A DNA stretch of 8,705 nt from Anaerolineales bacterium (GCA_029933275.1 JAOZOM010000070.1:1-8705); one strand, 5' to 3'. Shown: positions 1-6,569, counted from the first letter of the stretch. Notes: generated from the letters alone by a model not told the origin. Numbers and translations: made by a program.

Positions 1-323
1 CCCATCATCACGCCGACTTGGAGACCGTCGAAAGCGGTGGCGGCGGCGCGTAAAACGGGATTAGCGATATAAGGGACGATTCCGAGCGTAAAGGCTGCCC
101 ATGCCAAAACTTTGTACATATTTTCGGCATAAGGCGATTTGTCGGCTTGCTTGCCGCCGAGAAAATATCCCAGCGTGAGGTAAAGTAACATTAACCCGAT
201 AATCGCTGCCCAGACGAGGTTGCTCGTCCCGAAGACATTGCCGATTAAACGCGAAGCAGAGAGTTCTGCCGCGAGAGAGGTCATGCCTGAGACGAAGACG
301 GTGAAGGTTATGTATTTTTTCAT
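1..323 (-). CDS. Fused MFS/spermidine synthase-like membrane protein, N-terminal part (runs off window)
   Basis: Reading the minus strand from ATG at 323 gives 107 codons without a stop, beginning MKKYITFTVFVSGMTSLAAE and continuing through the window edge, so only the N-terminus is present. It shows a first membrane span (about residues 4-22), the motif SASRLIGNVFGTSNLVWA (about 23-40), a second span (about 38-54), a GYFLGGKQADKSP loop (about 55-68) and a third span (about 74-90). From memory, this pattern is typical of the membrane half of fused MFS/spermidine synthase proteins of Chloroflexota, in which a transporter-like domain precedes an aminopropyltransferase-like domain. The catalytic half lies outside the window, so enzymatic function cannot be judged. 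An in-frame ATG four codons upstream (335) is an alternative start; neither start has a strong ribosome binding site. It is divergent from the glycosyltransferase gene. Confidence 0.7.
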   Translation of the reverse strand, partial: MKKYITFTVFVSGMTSLAAELSASRLIGNVFGTSNLVWAAIIGLMLLYLTLGYFLGGKQADKSPYAENMYKVLAWAAFTLGIVPYIANPVLRAAATAFDGLQVGVMM

Positions 324-381
324 AAATCTATCCATGAAGGCGCACGAAGTTTACAAAAAGTTTATTGTTTTTACCTTGTCA

Positions 382-409
382 AAGATACCAGATAAAAGCA
401 TTTTTGCAA
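382..409 (-). promoter_or_regulatory. Candidate promoter for the minus-strand gene
   Basis: On the minus strand, TTGCAA (409-404) is followed after 16 bases by TATCTT (387-382), which has a TGG just before it (an extended -10 feature). Each hexamer matches the sigma-70 consensus at 4 of 6 positions. A second option is a perfect TTGACA on the minus strand (382-377), but no good -10 box lies at the right distance from it. The assignment is tentative. Confidence 0.3.
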
Positions 410-426
410 GAGGCGGATTTTCTTTC

Positions 427-435
427 TGTTATAAT
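427..435 (+). promoter_or_regulatory. Extended -10 promoter for the glycosyltransferase gene
   Basis: TGTTATAAT is a perfect TATAAT box (430-435) preceded by TG one base upstream, the classic extended -10 arrangement that can work without a -35 box. No good -35 hexamer is found 16-18 bases upstream; TTGCAA at 404-409 is 20 bases away. Transcription would start near 442, giving a leader of about 30 bases before the ATG at 473. Confidence 0.55.
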
Positions 436-442
436 CTTTTTT

Positions 443-462
443 CGATTTTCAACTGAAAATCG
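443..462 (+). promoter_or_regulatory. Leader inverted repeat before the glycosyltransferase gene
   Basis: CGATTTTC (443-450) and GAAAATCG (455-462) form a perfect 8-base-pair stem around a 4-base loop. It begins at about the predicted transcription start and ends one base before the GGAG ribosome binding site (464-467). It could be a 5'-end RNA hairpin that affects stability or translation, or an operator. There is no T-tract, so it is not a terminator. Confidence 0.4.
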
Positions 463-463
463 C

Positions 464-467
464 GGAG
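464..467 (+). promoter_or_regulatory. Ribosome binding site fixing the glycosyltransferase start
   Basis: GGAG lies 5 bases before the ATG at 473. It decides that start over an in-frame ATG at 365, which would add 36 residues, has no ribosome binding site and lies upstream of the promoter at 427-435. Confidence 0.7.
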
Positions 468-472
468 AAAAA

Positions 473-2065
473 ATGGCACGTTTTGCTTTTATCGAAAATA
501 AAAATTATTATCTTTTTTTGATTTTTTCTATTTTTTTTAGTATCGTTTTAGCGTTTTTGACAGTTGCTAAATATGGCGCGTCCGTTTCTGGAGATGGCGT
601 GATCTACCTCTCCGTTGCCGATAATCTGGTCGCGGGGAAAGGGTTTTTCGACCACACCGGCGCGCCGCTGATCTGGTTCCCGCCTCTTTATTCCCTCATT
701 TTGGCGTTTCTGCAAAAAATCAGCGGCGCAGATATTCTCGCTGTAGGCACATATTTTCAAATTTTTCTTTTGGGGATTAATCTCTTTTTAGCGGGCTTGA
801 TTCTTCAACTCTCTTTTCCTAAAAATTCAACTTATAAATATCTTGGCATTCTTTTTATCATCACTTCGGATACTTTTCTACATCAACATTTGGGGATTAT
901 CACCGAGCCGCTTTTTATCACCCTAAGTTTTATCTTTATTCTCACGGCGGGATTTTATCTTAACGATTGGAGCAAATTTGCTTTGCCCTTGATGATCCTC
1001 TCCGCGGCGTTGGCATCCCTCGCGCGTTGGGTGGGATTAAGCCTAGTCGTGCTGGGTGGCATTGTGATTTTGCTCAAGCATAAAGATAATTTACGTTCCT
1101 TCTTTCGGGATGCTTTTATTTTTGGGTTTTTTTCCGGTCTGCCGCTCGTCGCGTGGAGTGTGGGACATAATTTCGCAAAATATGGCACACTTTGGGGCGC
1201 GGCGGGGATAGATTCTCTTCCTGCGCTGAATCTGAAGCTCTCCCTCATTAAAATCATCCACTGGTTTCTGCCGCTTTATCCCATCGAAAATCCGTTTATC
1301 GGGCATCCCTATCTCATTCTTGGGAGTATTGTCATTCTCATCATCCTTTTCAACAAAAAAGAGAATTGGCGCGCATGGCGCGAAGAATTTCAGAATCCTT
1401 TTGTTTTTTCGGCAATCTTTTTTGGAGCCATTTACCTGACTACGCTTGTTTTTACGGTTTCTACTTACGACCACATCAGCCTTTTATCCACGCGTTATTA
1501 TCCGATATTGATGCTCCCTGTTTTACTTCTCATTTTTATCTCTATAAAAACCCTCATCTTGCCACATCTTTTGCAAAAGCCGAAAATCTGGTTAAACGCA
1601 AGCATCATTTTTCTCCTTTTATGGTCTCTTTATCCCCTCCGAAGTCTATATAAATTTGTGCGGGAGGCAAAAGAAGCCGAATTTAGTTGGACGGCTAAAA
1701 AATATCAGGAGCTGAACTGGAATTCGACTCTTTATCACGAAACGGAAATTTTCGCACAACTGGATCAACGCTTGGCGATTAACCCCGACCTTATCATTTA
1801 CAGCAATTACACAGACCCCATTTGGCTTTTCAATCGCGTGCCGGTCAGGATGCTCCCCACAACGCCCCCTGATGTTCTGGACGAAGAACTGATTGCGAAA
1901 AATCAAAATTTCTTTACGCAAGAAGAGAGCTATATCGTCTGGTTCACCCCCAACGCTTACGAGCATATCGTCCCCATCGAGGTCATTTCCCAGATTGTTC
2001 CTCTGGAATTGGTTTATCAGGATGAGGTGGGTCAGCTCTACCGCATCCAAGCGGATGGGGACTAA
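473..2065 (+). CDS. GT-C fold membrane glycosyltransferase (ArnT/PMT_2-like)
   Basis: A 530-residue integral membrane protein with about ten to eleven hydrophobic spans (the first at residues 12-33, the last ending near 389), followed by a soluble C-terminal domain of about 140 residues that would face outside. The first outer loop carries SGDGVIYLSVADNL with Asp41, then GKGFFD and a PPLYSLILA segment (70-78). TEPLF (144-148) follows a second outer loop. This is the usual layout of GT-C enzymes of the ArnT/PMT_2 group, which move a sugar from a polyprenyl-phosphate carrier to a lipid or protein acceptor; Asp41 and Glu145 are the likely functional acidic residues. Donor and acceptor cannot be deduced. 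It has its own extended -10 promoter and a GGAG site and appears monocistronic. No clear terminator follows. Confidence 0.75.
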   Translation: MARFAFIENKNYYLFLIFSIFFSIVLAFLTVAKYGASVSGDGVIYLSVADNLVAGKGFFDHTGAPLIWFPPLYSLILAFLQKISGADILAVGTYFQIFLLGINLFLAGLILQLSFPKNSTYKYLGILFIITSDTFLHQHLGIITEPLFITLSFIFILTAGFYLNDWSKFALPLMILSAALASLARWVGLSLVVLGGIVILLKHKDNLRSFFRDAFIFGFFSGLPLVAWSVGHNFAKYGTLWGAAGIDSLPALNLKLSLIKIIHWFLPLYPIENPFIGHPYLILGSIVILIILFNKKENWRAWREEFQNPFVFSAIFFGAIYLTTLVFTVSTYDHISLLSTRYYPILMLPVLLLIFISIKTLILPHLLQKPKIWLNASIIFLLLWSLYPLRSLYKFVREAKEAEFSWTAKKYQELNWNSTLYHETEIFAQLDQRLAINPDLIIYSNYTDPIWLFNRVPVRMLPTTPPDVLDEELIAKNQNFFTQEESYIVWFTPNAYEHIVPIEVISQIVPLELVYQDEVGQLYRIQADGD

Positions 2066-2100
2066 AAAGCCGCTGCGCGTTGGATATACAATCCCCGCCT

Positions 2101-2129
2101 CGCGCGTGAATTTAGGCTTGCCGCGCGTG
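2101..2129. repeat. Short direct repeat CGCGCGTG x2 in a G+C-rich patch
   Basis: CGCGCGTG occurs at 2101-2108 and 2122-2129, a spacing of 21 bases, inside a noticeably G+C-rich patch (about 2069-2138) that begins right after the glycosyltransferase stop. The rest of the gap is A/T-rich. It contains ATCCGTGTTC (2178-2187) and the near-copy ACCCGTGTAC (2197-2206). No gene is seen here. The patch may be a copy of a dispersed intergenic element, but only this window is available. Confidence 0.35.
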
Positions 2130-2154
2130 TGGACGCATCTGTTCGTAAAAAAGG

Positions 2155-2178
2155 TTTTTTCCGTAATATACGAAAAAA
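2155..2178. repeat. A/T-rich imperfect inverted repeat
   Basis: TTTTTTC (2155-2161) pairs with GAAAAAA (2172-2178). After a bulged C, GTA (2163-2165) pairs with TAC (2169-2171 region) around a 3-base loop. The stem is nearly all A-T and has no T-tract of its own after it, so it is a weak candidate for a terminator or operator. Confidence 0.3.
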
Positions 2179-2241
2179 TCCGTGTTCTTTGTGAAAACCC
2201 GTGTACAAAAAAAATACAGAAAACAGTTTTACATGAGATAT

Positions 2242-2246
2242 AAGGA
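2242..2246 (+). promoter_or_regulatory. Ribosome binding site fixing the lipoprotein start
   Basis: AAGGA lies 7 bases before ATG 2254. This start puts a textbook lipoprotein signal peptide at the N-terminus. An upstream in-frame start at 2182 would add 24 charged residues ahead of the signal and is rejected. Confidence 0.65.
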
Positions 2247-2253
2247 AAAAACG

Positions 2254-3366
2254 ATGAAAAAATCTTGGCAATTGAAAATACTTATTCTACTGGTTTTCCT
2301 CAGCTTGCTCGCCTGTCAAACAGTGACGGGCATCCCTGCTGATGGGGGAATGGAAGCAAGCCCACAGGAGAGCGTCCCGCAGACGGCTTCTCCAGTGGAG
2401 GATGCTTCTAGCATCCCTGATGCTGGTTTGGGGAACGAATCCTGCTTAGAGGGCGAGTCCTATCATCCAGATTCTGAGCTTTGCTACCGAGACGATGGTA
2501 GCGCAGAACCGCTTTTCCTCGCGATGATGGATGGTGTGACGGATTACGATGAGAATTTTGAAGAAAAACTGCTTGATGATGAATATATTTTGGTGAAGTA
2601 TCAAATTAACGGTGATGAAATTGCCGCGCCCGAATATGAGAGCGTTGGCGCAGATTTGAAATCGTATCAGGACGATACCGCAACCCAAGAGCAGATTTGG
2701 GATTATTACGCCGCAATGATTCCGCAAAATGCGCGTTCTTTCTTGACGAATTATATTGTTATCACCGATGGGCTGGGTGGCGGTTTGGCGGCGGTAGAGC
2801 AAACGCCCGATGACCCGACTTTGTGGATGCTGAACGTGGATATTGCAGATACTGCGAATATTGAAGAGTTGACTTTTACCTTAATTCACGAATATGGGCA
2901 TTTACTGACTCTAAACGAGAAGCAGGTGGATGTTGACGAATATATTTTCAATAATCCCGATGATGAAGACGCTTATTTGGATGCGGTAGATAATTGTGCT
3001 ACCTATTTTACGGGCGAAGGTTGTTCGTATAGCTCATCTTATTTCTATCAATTCTATGACCGTTTTTGGCGAGATATTTATGCCGAGTGGGATGATATTC
3101 AATATATCGAAGATGATGATGAATATTACGATGCTATGGACGATTTTTATTTTGCCCGCGAAGACCAATTCGTAACCGATTACGCGGTGACCAACCCCGG
3201 CGAAGATATTGCCGAATCGTGGGCATTTTTTATAACCCAACCGAAACCCGCCGGAAATACAATCGCGGAGAAGAAAATTTTATTCTTCTATCAATTCCCT
3301 GAACTGGTAGAATTGCGGAGTGAAATTATCGCTCGCAGTTATTCGCGTTTAATTAGGATGAAATAG
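2254..3366 (+). CDS. Secreted acidic lipoprotein with HEYGH zinc-metallopeptidase motif
   Basis: 370 residues. The N-terminus has two lysines, a hydrophobic core and the lipobox LLAC, so Cys21 should be lipid-modified and the protein anchored on the outside of the membrane. A Ser/Pro/Glu-rich linker follows (about 22-60). HEYGH (212-216) in the context TLIHEYGHLLTL is the HExxH zinc motif, and NPGEDIAESWAFF (314-326) supplies Glu317 or Glu321 as a likely third zinc ligand, as in gluzincin-type peptidases. Four other cysteines (64, 77, 248, 257) come as two close pairs and could form disulfides. The mature protein is very acidic, with a run of Asp, Glu and Tyr around 280-300. The exact family and substrate are not recognised; it may be a peptidase or only a peptidase-fold protein. 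It appears to be a single-gene unit. Confidence 0.72.
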   Translation: MKKSWQLKILILLVFLSLLACQTVTGIPADGGMEASPQESVPQTASPVEDASSIPDAGLGNESCLEGESYHPDSELCYRDDGSAEPLFLAMMDGVTDYDENFEEKLLDDEYILVKYQINGDEIAAPEYESVGADLKSYQDDTATQEQIWDYYAAMIPQNARSFLTNYIVITDGLGGGLAAVEQTPDDPTLWMLNVDIADTANIEELTFTLIHEYGHLLTLNEKQVDVDEYIFNNPDDEDAYLDAVDNCATYFTGEGCSYSSSYFYQFYDRFWRDIYAEWDDIQYIEDDDEYYDAMDDFYFAREDQFVTDYAVTNPGEDIAESWAFFITQPKPAGNTIAEKKILFFYQFPELVELRSEIIARSYSRLIRMK

Positions 3367-3374
3367 CGGTATTT

Positions 3375-3402
3375 TTGCGAGTAGAGATAGATAAGATCGC
3401 AA
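3375..3402. repeat. Inverted repeat TTGCGA-N16-TCGCAA upstream of the small membrane genes
   Basis: TTGCGA (3375-3380) and TCGCAA (3397-3402) are perfect inverted copies 16 bases apart, in the 52-base gap after the lipoprotein gene. TATAAC (3403-3408) follows directly and could be a -10 box, with transcription then starting very close to the TTG at 3419. The arrangement would suit an operator beside a promoter, but it is short enough to be chance. Confidence 0.25.
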
Positions 3403-3418
3403 TATAACTTCATTAACA

Positions 3419-3820
3419 TTGACTCTTCACAAACCTTTCCCTTCTTTTTCTAAAACCCTCCTTTTTAGTTTTTTGGGTGGTCTTTTAGGCGCGCTAATTG
3501 GTGGGGCGATTGGCTTTTACGCCTCCCACGTTAAAGACCCAACTGGCTGGAGTGAAATCCCCGATTTATTGGAGGGTGCAATCTACGGGTACGGTTTGGG
3601 CGCGGGAGCAGGCGCATTTGCCCTCCATTTTCATCCTCACGCGCCAAGTGCGTTTGCACGCGCGTTTCTTGGCGCGTTGGTGGGGCTTTTCGCTGTTATC
3701 TTTCTATCTGCTCCTTTGCATTTAGATTTCTTTCCTCCGCTGATGTGGGGGTTGTTAATCCTTCTCCCGCCGTTAATCGCAGCTCGGCTTTTATCGCCGC
3801 CCTCAAAAAAACGTGACTAA
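3419..3820 (+). CDS. Small four-span membrane protein, unknown function
   Basis: 133 residues with a TTG start (3419). The in-frame stop at 3392-3394 leaves no ATG or GTG start upstream, and no Shine-Dalgarno sequence is visible, so the true start is uncertain. Four hydrophobic segments are seen: about 14-36 (with the glycine-zipper-like run GGLLGALIGGAIG), about 53-70 (GYGLGAGAGAF), about 80-100 and about 106-125. It ends in a basic tail (PPSKKRD). Closely spaced small residues in the first two segments suggest tight helix packing. I do not recognise a family. Its 3' end overlaps the next gene by 8 bases, which suggests the two are translated together. Confidence 0.6.
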   Translation: MTLHKPFPSFSKTLLFSFLGGLLGALIGGAIGFYASHVKDPTGWSEIPDLLEGAIYGYGLGAGAGAFALHFHPHAPSAFARAFLGALVGLFAVIFLSAPLHLDFFPPLMWGLLILLPPLIAARLLSPPSKKRD

Positions 3821-4253
3821 AAAATCAAAGAAAGTAACTCCCTTTTTCGTAACCTTGCTGGGCTTTATTGCGTTAACGCTTATGATCTTTAACGCGGTGC
3901 GGTTTGTGACGGCTTTAATCCAATGGCATTTGATTGTGGATTTTATGTCCTTGCCCATGCCCCTTTATATCGCCTCAACGGGATTGCTCTGGGCGTTATC
4001 TTGGTTTCTTGTTTATTTGGGCATTGAGCTTAGCGAAAAATGGACTCCCTTTGCAGTTTTGGGTGTTTCATTTTCATATATCGCCTATTATTGGATTGAT
4101 CGTTTTCTTTTCCAATCGGCAGCGGGGCGAGATAACACAAAATTTGCTGTCGTTATGACTTTTGTTTTTAGCCTTTTCATTATAATTGCTTTGGCTTTGC
4201 CGAAGAGCCGAGCCTATTTTGATGAAATCATTGAAAGAGACGAACGGAATTAA
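3813..4253 (+). CDS. Small four-span membrane protein, unknown function
   Basis: 146 residues from a GTG start at 3813, which lies inside the last codons of the preceding gene (8-base overlap, different frame), so translation is probably coupled. There is no separate ribosome binding site. A basic N-terminus (MTKKSKK) precedes four hydrophobic segments: about 9-33, 49-71, 77-95 and 111-130. The third contains SYIAYYWIDRF, and a charged C-terminal tail (DEIIERDERN) follows. The pattern of an aromatic YYW-DR motif after a short loop resembles uncharacterised membrane proteins I recall from Chloroflexota, but no function can be given. A strong terminator starts at its stop codon. Confidence 0.65.
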   Translation: MTKKSKKVTPFFVTLLGFIALTLMIFNAVRFVTALIQWHLIVDFMSLPMPLYIASTGLLWALSWFLVYLGIELSEKWTPFAVLGVSFSYIAYYWIDRFLFQSAAGRDNTKFAVVMTFVFSLFIIIALALPKSRAYFDEIIERDERN

Positions 4254-4285
4254 GCGCATAAAATACTGAATGCGCTTTGTTTTTT
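4252..4285 (+). terminator. Intrinsic terminator after the small membrane gene pair
   Basis: AAGCGCAT (4252-4259) and ATGCGCTT (4270-4277) form a perfect 8-base-pair stem around a 10-base loop, followed by a T-rich tract (TTTGTTTTTT, 4276-4285). The stem begins within the TAA stop codon of the second membrane protein, so it separates that unit from the carboxylase operon. Confidence 0.8.
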
Positions 4286-4317
4286 ACGCAATATGAGAGA
4301 TTTAAAAGAAATCAAAA

Positions 4318-4340
4318 GTAGCAACCCTAAAAGTTGCTAT
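4318..4340. promoter_or_regulatory. Perfect inverted repeat in the leader of the carboxylase operon
   Basis: TAGCAAC (4319-4325) and GTTGCTA (4333-4339) are perfect 7-base inverted copies around CCTAAAA; a G-T pair can extend the stem by one. It ends 29 bases before the ATG of the carboxyltransferase gene. The form suits a dimeric repressor operator or a 5' leader hairpin. It has no T-tract. It does not match the FapR operator as I remember it. No convincing -35/-10 pair could be placed around it. Confidence 0.45.
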
Positions 4341-4368
4341 GTACAAAAACTACATTAAAGAGAGAATT

Positions 4369-5919
4369 ATGACTGATAATCCAAAAATCCAGCAATTAAG
4401 AGAATTGAAAAGACAATCCCGCTTAGGCGGTGGTGAAGCCCGCATTGAGACTCAGCATAAAAAAGGACGTCTCACAGCGCGTGAACGCCTCGACCTGCTT
4501 CTAGACAAAGGCTCTTTTCGTGAACTTGATCCCTTTATTATTCATCGCACCACCGATTTTGGTCTGGATAAACAAAAAATCATGTCGGATAGTGTCGTCA
4601 CTGGTTGGGGAACGATTGACGGGCGGCTGATTTACGTTTTCTCTCAGGATTTCACGGTTTTGGGTGGAAGCCTTGGCGAAGTTCACGCAGAGAAAGTTGT
4701 CAAATTGATGGATATGGCAATCAAGAACGGTGCGCCCGTCATTGGGCTAAATGATTCGGGCGGGGCGCGCATCCAAGAGGGCGTTGTTTCTCTTGGCGGC
4801 TATGCCGATATTTTCCTCCGCAATACGCTCGCTAGTGGTGTTATCCCGCAAATTTCAGCCATTATGGGACCCTGCGCCGGTGGAGCGGTTTACTCGCCCG
4901 CTCTCACCGATTTTATCTTCATGGTGCGGAACTCCTCTTATATGTTTGTTACCGGTCCTGATGTGGTTAAAACCGTCACCAACGAAATCGTTTCTTTTGA
5001 AGATTTGGGCGGCGCAAGCGTTCATTCCGAGACATCCGGCATTTGTCATATCGCCGCTGACAGCGAAGCCGACACCCTTTTCCTCATCCGCAAACTTCTC
5101 GGCTATCTCCCGCAAAATAATATGGAAGACCCACCCTTTGTGGATACAGACGATGATCCCCTCCGCCGCGACGATGAACTTGATTCCATCATTCCGGATG
5201 ACCCCAGCAAACCCTACGATATCAAAGACGTGATTTTGCATGTTATGGATAACGGCGAGTTTTTTGAAATTCATAAAAATTATGCTATGAACATCGTGGT
5301 CGGATTTGCGCGCTTGGGCGGTCATTCTGTGGGTATCGTCGCGAATCAACCGGCAGTTTTGGCAGGTGTTTTGGATATTGAATCATCGGAGAAGGCTGGG
5401 AGATTTATCCGCTTCTGCGACTCATTCAACATCCCCGTCATCACCTTTGAAGACGTCCCTGGATTTTTGCCGGGTACCGTGCAAGAGCATGGTGGCATCA
5501 TCCGATCAGGCGCAAAACTACTCTACGCTTACTGTGAAGCGACCGTTCCCAAACTCACAGTTGTCACGCGCAAAGCCTACGGCGGCGCGTACGATGTGAT
5601 GTCCTCTAAACATATTCGCGGAGATTTAAATCTCGCATGGCCCACCGCCGAAATCGCTGTGATGGGTCCCGATGGCGCGGTCAATATCATTTTCCGCCGA
5701 GAGTTGGCAAATGCAGATGATCCCGTTGCTCGTAAAGCGGAATTGGTCGAAGAATATCGTGAGAAATTCGCTAATCCCTACGTCGCGGCGAGCCGCGGCT
5801 TTATCGACGACGTGATTGAGCCGCGTGATACGCGCCCGCGCTTAATCAACGCACTTGAAATGTTGAGCAATAAACGCGATTCAAATCCGCCAAAGAAACA
5901 TGGGAATATCCCGCTTTAG
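4369..5919 (+). CDS. Acyl-CoA carboxylase carboxyltransferase (beta) subunit
   Basis: 516 residues, the normal length for the single-chain PccB-type carboxyltransferase with two crotonase-fold halves. It transfers the carboxyl group from carboxybiotin to acetyl- or propionyl-CoA in the cytoplasm. The N-terminal half has NDSGGARIQEGV (128-139) and GPCAGGAVYSPALTDF (167-182), which form the oxyanion-hole and CoA-binding region. The C-terminal half has PGFLPGTVQEHGGIIR (364-379) and RKAYGGAYDVMSSKH (401-415). Asp409 sits where, as I recall, an Asp in Streptomyces PccB influences acyl-CoA choice, so a propionyl-CoA preference is possible but unproven. There is no AccD-type zinc finger. ATG 4369 is chosen because AAAGAGAG lies just upstream; an in-frame ATG at 4339 overlaps the leader inverted repeat. 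It is the first gene of a four-gene operon. Confidence 0.95.
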   Translation: MTDNPKIQQLRELKRQSRLGGGEARIETQHKKGRLTARERLDLLLDKGSFRELDPFIIHRTTDFGLDKQKIMSDSVVTGWGTIDGRLIYVFSQDFTVLGGSLGEVHAEKVVKLMDMAIKNGAPVIGLNDSGGARIQEGVVSLGGYADIFLRNTLASGVIPQISAIMGPCAGGAVYSPALTDFIFMVRNSSYMFVTGPDVVKTVTNEIVSFEDLGGASVHSETSGICHIAADSEADTLFLIRKLLGYLPQNNMEDPPFVDTDDDPLRRDDELDSIIPDDPSKPYDIKDVILHVMDNGEFFEIHKNYAMNIVVGFARLGGHSVGIVANQPAVLAGVLDIESSEKAGRFIRFCDSFNIPVITFEDVPGFLPGTVQEHGGIIRSGAKLLYAYCEATVPKLTVVTRKAYGGAYDVMSSKHIRGDLNLAWPTAEIAVMGPDGAVNIIFRRELANADDPVARKAELVEEYREKFANPYVAASRGFIDDVIEPRDTRPRLINALEMLSNKRDSNPPKKHGNIPL

Positions 5920-5921
5920 AG

Positions 5922-6569
5922 ATGAATCTCAAAGAAAAAATGGAAAAGGTCGCGCTTTTTGCCAAAGAAAAACGAGACCGTGCCATAATTAAAAACCCCG
6001 ATTATTCTGCCCGTTTGATATATCGTTGGCAACATACGTTGCGAGTGACTCAGTATGGAAAAATCCTGGCGGAGAAAGAGGGCGCAGAGATAGAGATTGT
6101 TTTGATTGCTTGTCTCCTCCATGATATAGCGAAGTTAAGCGACCGATCACGCGATGTGGAACACGGACGAATCGGCGCAAAAATGGTGCGCCCCTTTCTT
6201 AAAGAAATCGGCTATTCGGATGAAGATGCCGAAAATATCTGCTACGCCATCGCCACGCATGTAGATGGCAAGTCCGATTTTGAACATCCGCATACGCTAG
6301 AAGCAAAAATTGTCAGCGATGCGGATAAGATTGACCGCTTTAGCAACTATCGAACAACAGTCGCTTTGGGAAAGTTTGCCAATGATGACTACGAAAGTTT
6401 AATTCTTGCCGCGAGAAAACGTTTAGTGCGTTTTCAAAAAGCACGCCGAGAAATTCGTATCCAAACAGAAAGCGGAAGAAAAGCCTTTGATGAGCAGATT
6501 TCTTTGCAAGTTGTTTATATGGAGCGTTTAATCGCCGATTATGAAATCTCGGTTTTGCCAAAAATTTAA
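5922..6569 (+). CDS. HD-domain metal-dependent phosphohydrolase
   Basis: 215 residues. The HD-superfamily metal ligands are all visible: His38 in RWQHTLRV, His67-Asp68 in LLHDIAKL, His81 in EHGRIGA, His113 in ATHVDG and Asp133/Asp135 in SDADKIDRF. Such proteins cleave phosphomonoester or phosphodiester bonds, often of nucleotides; the substrate here is unknown. About 75 residues after the domain are helical and charged (RKRLVRFQKARREIR). The ATG lies 2 bases after the carboxyltransferase stop with no clear ribosome binding site of its own, which suggests translational coupling; an in-frame ATG six codons later (5940) is an alternative. Its place between two subunits of one enzyme complex suggests a linked role or simple co-expression. 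Confidence 0.85.
   Translation: MNLKEKMEKVALFAKEKRDRAIIKNPDYSARLIYRWQHTLRVTQYGKILAEKEGAEIEIVLIACLLHDIAKLSDRSRDVEHGRIGAKMVRPFLKEIGYSDEDAENICYAIATHVDGKSDFEHPHTLEAKIVSDADKIDRFSNYRTTVALGKFANDDYESLILAARKRLVRFQKARREIRIQTESGRKAFDEQISLQVVYMERLIADYEISVLPKI

Noticed and set aside
365..472. N-terminal extension of the glycosyltransferase from ATG 365
   Set aside because: It lies upstream of the extended -10 promoter, lacks a ribosome binding site, and the 36 extra residues look non-coding; ATG 473 has GGAG 5 bases upstream.
1091..2050. Two minus-strand open frames (127 and 134 codons) inside the glycosyltransferase gene
   Set aside because: Both are antisense to a coherent membrane protein with promoter and ribosome binding site, and neither shows motifs.
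2155..2178. Inverted repeat as an intrinsic terminator for the glycosyltransferase gene
   Set aside because: The stem is almost all A-T with a bulge, is 90 bases after the stop and has no T-tract downstream, so it is listed only as a repeat.
2062..2271. 69-codon minus-strand open frame in the intergenic gap
   Set aside because: Low-complexity Phe/Arg/Ala-rich translation running across repeats and the start of the lipoprotein gene, with no sign of being a protein.
4339..4368. Upstream ATG for the carboxyltransferase subunit
   Set aside because: The ATG overlaps the right arm of the leader inverted repeat, and the ten extra residues are not typical of the family.
4855..5349. 164-codon open frame on the minus strand inside the carboxyltransferase gene
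   Set aside because: It lies wholly antisense to a strongly conserved gene, and its translation has no recognisable motif or sensible domain pattern.
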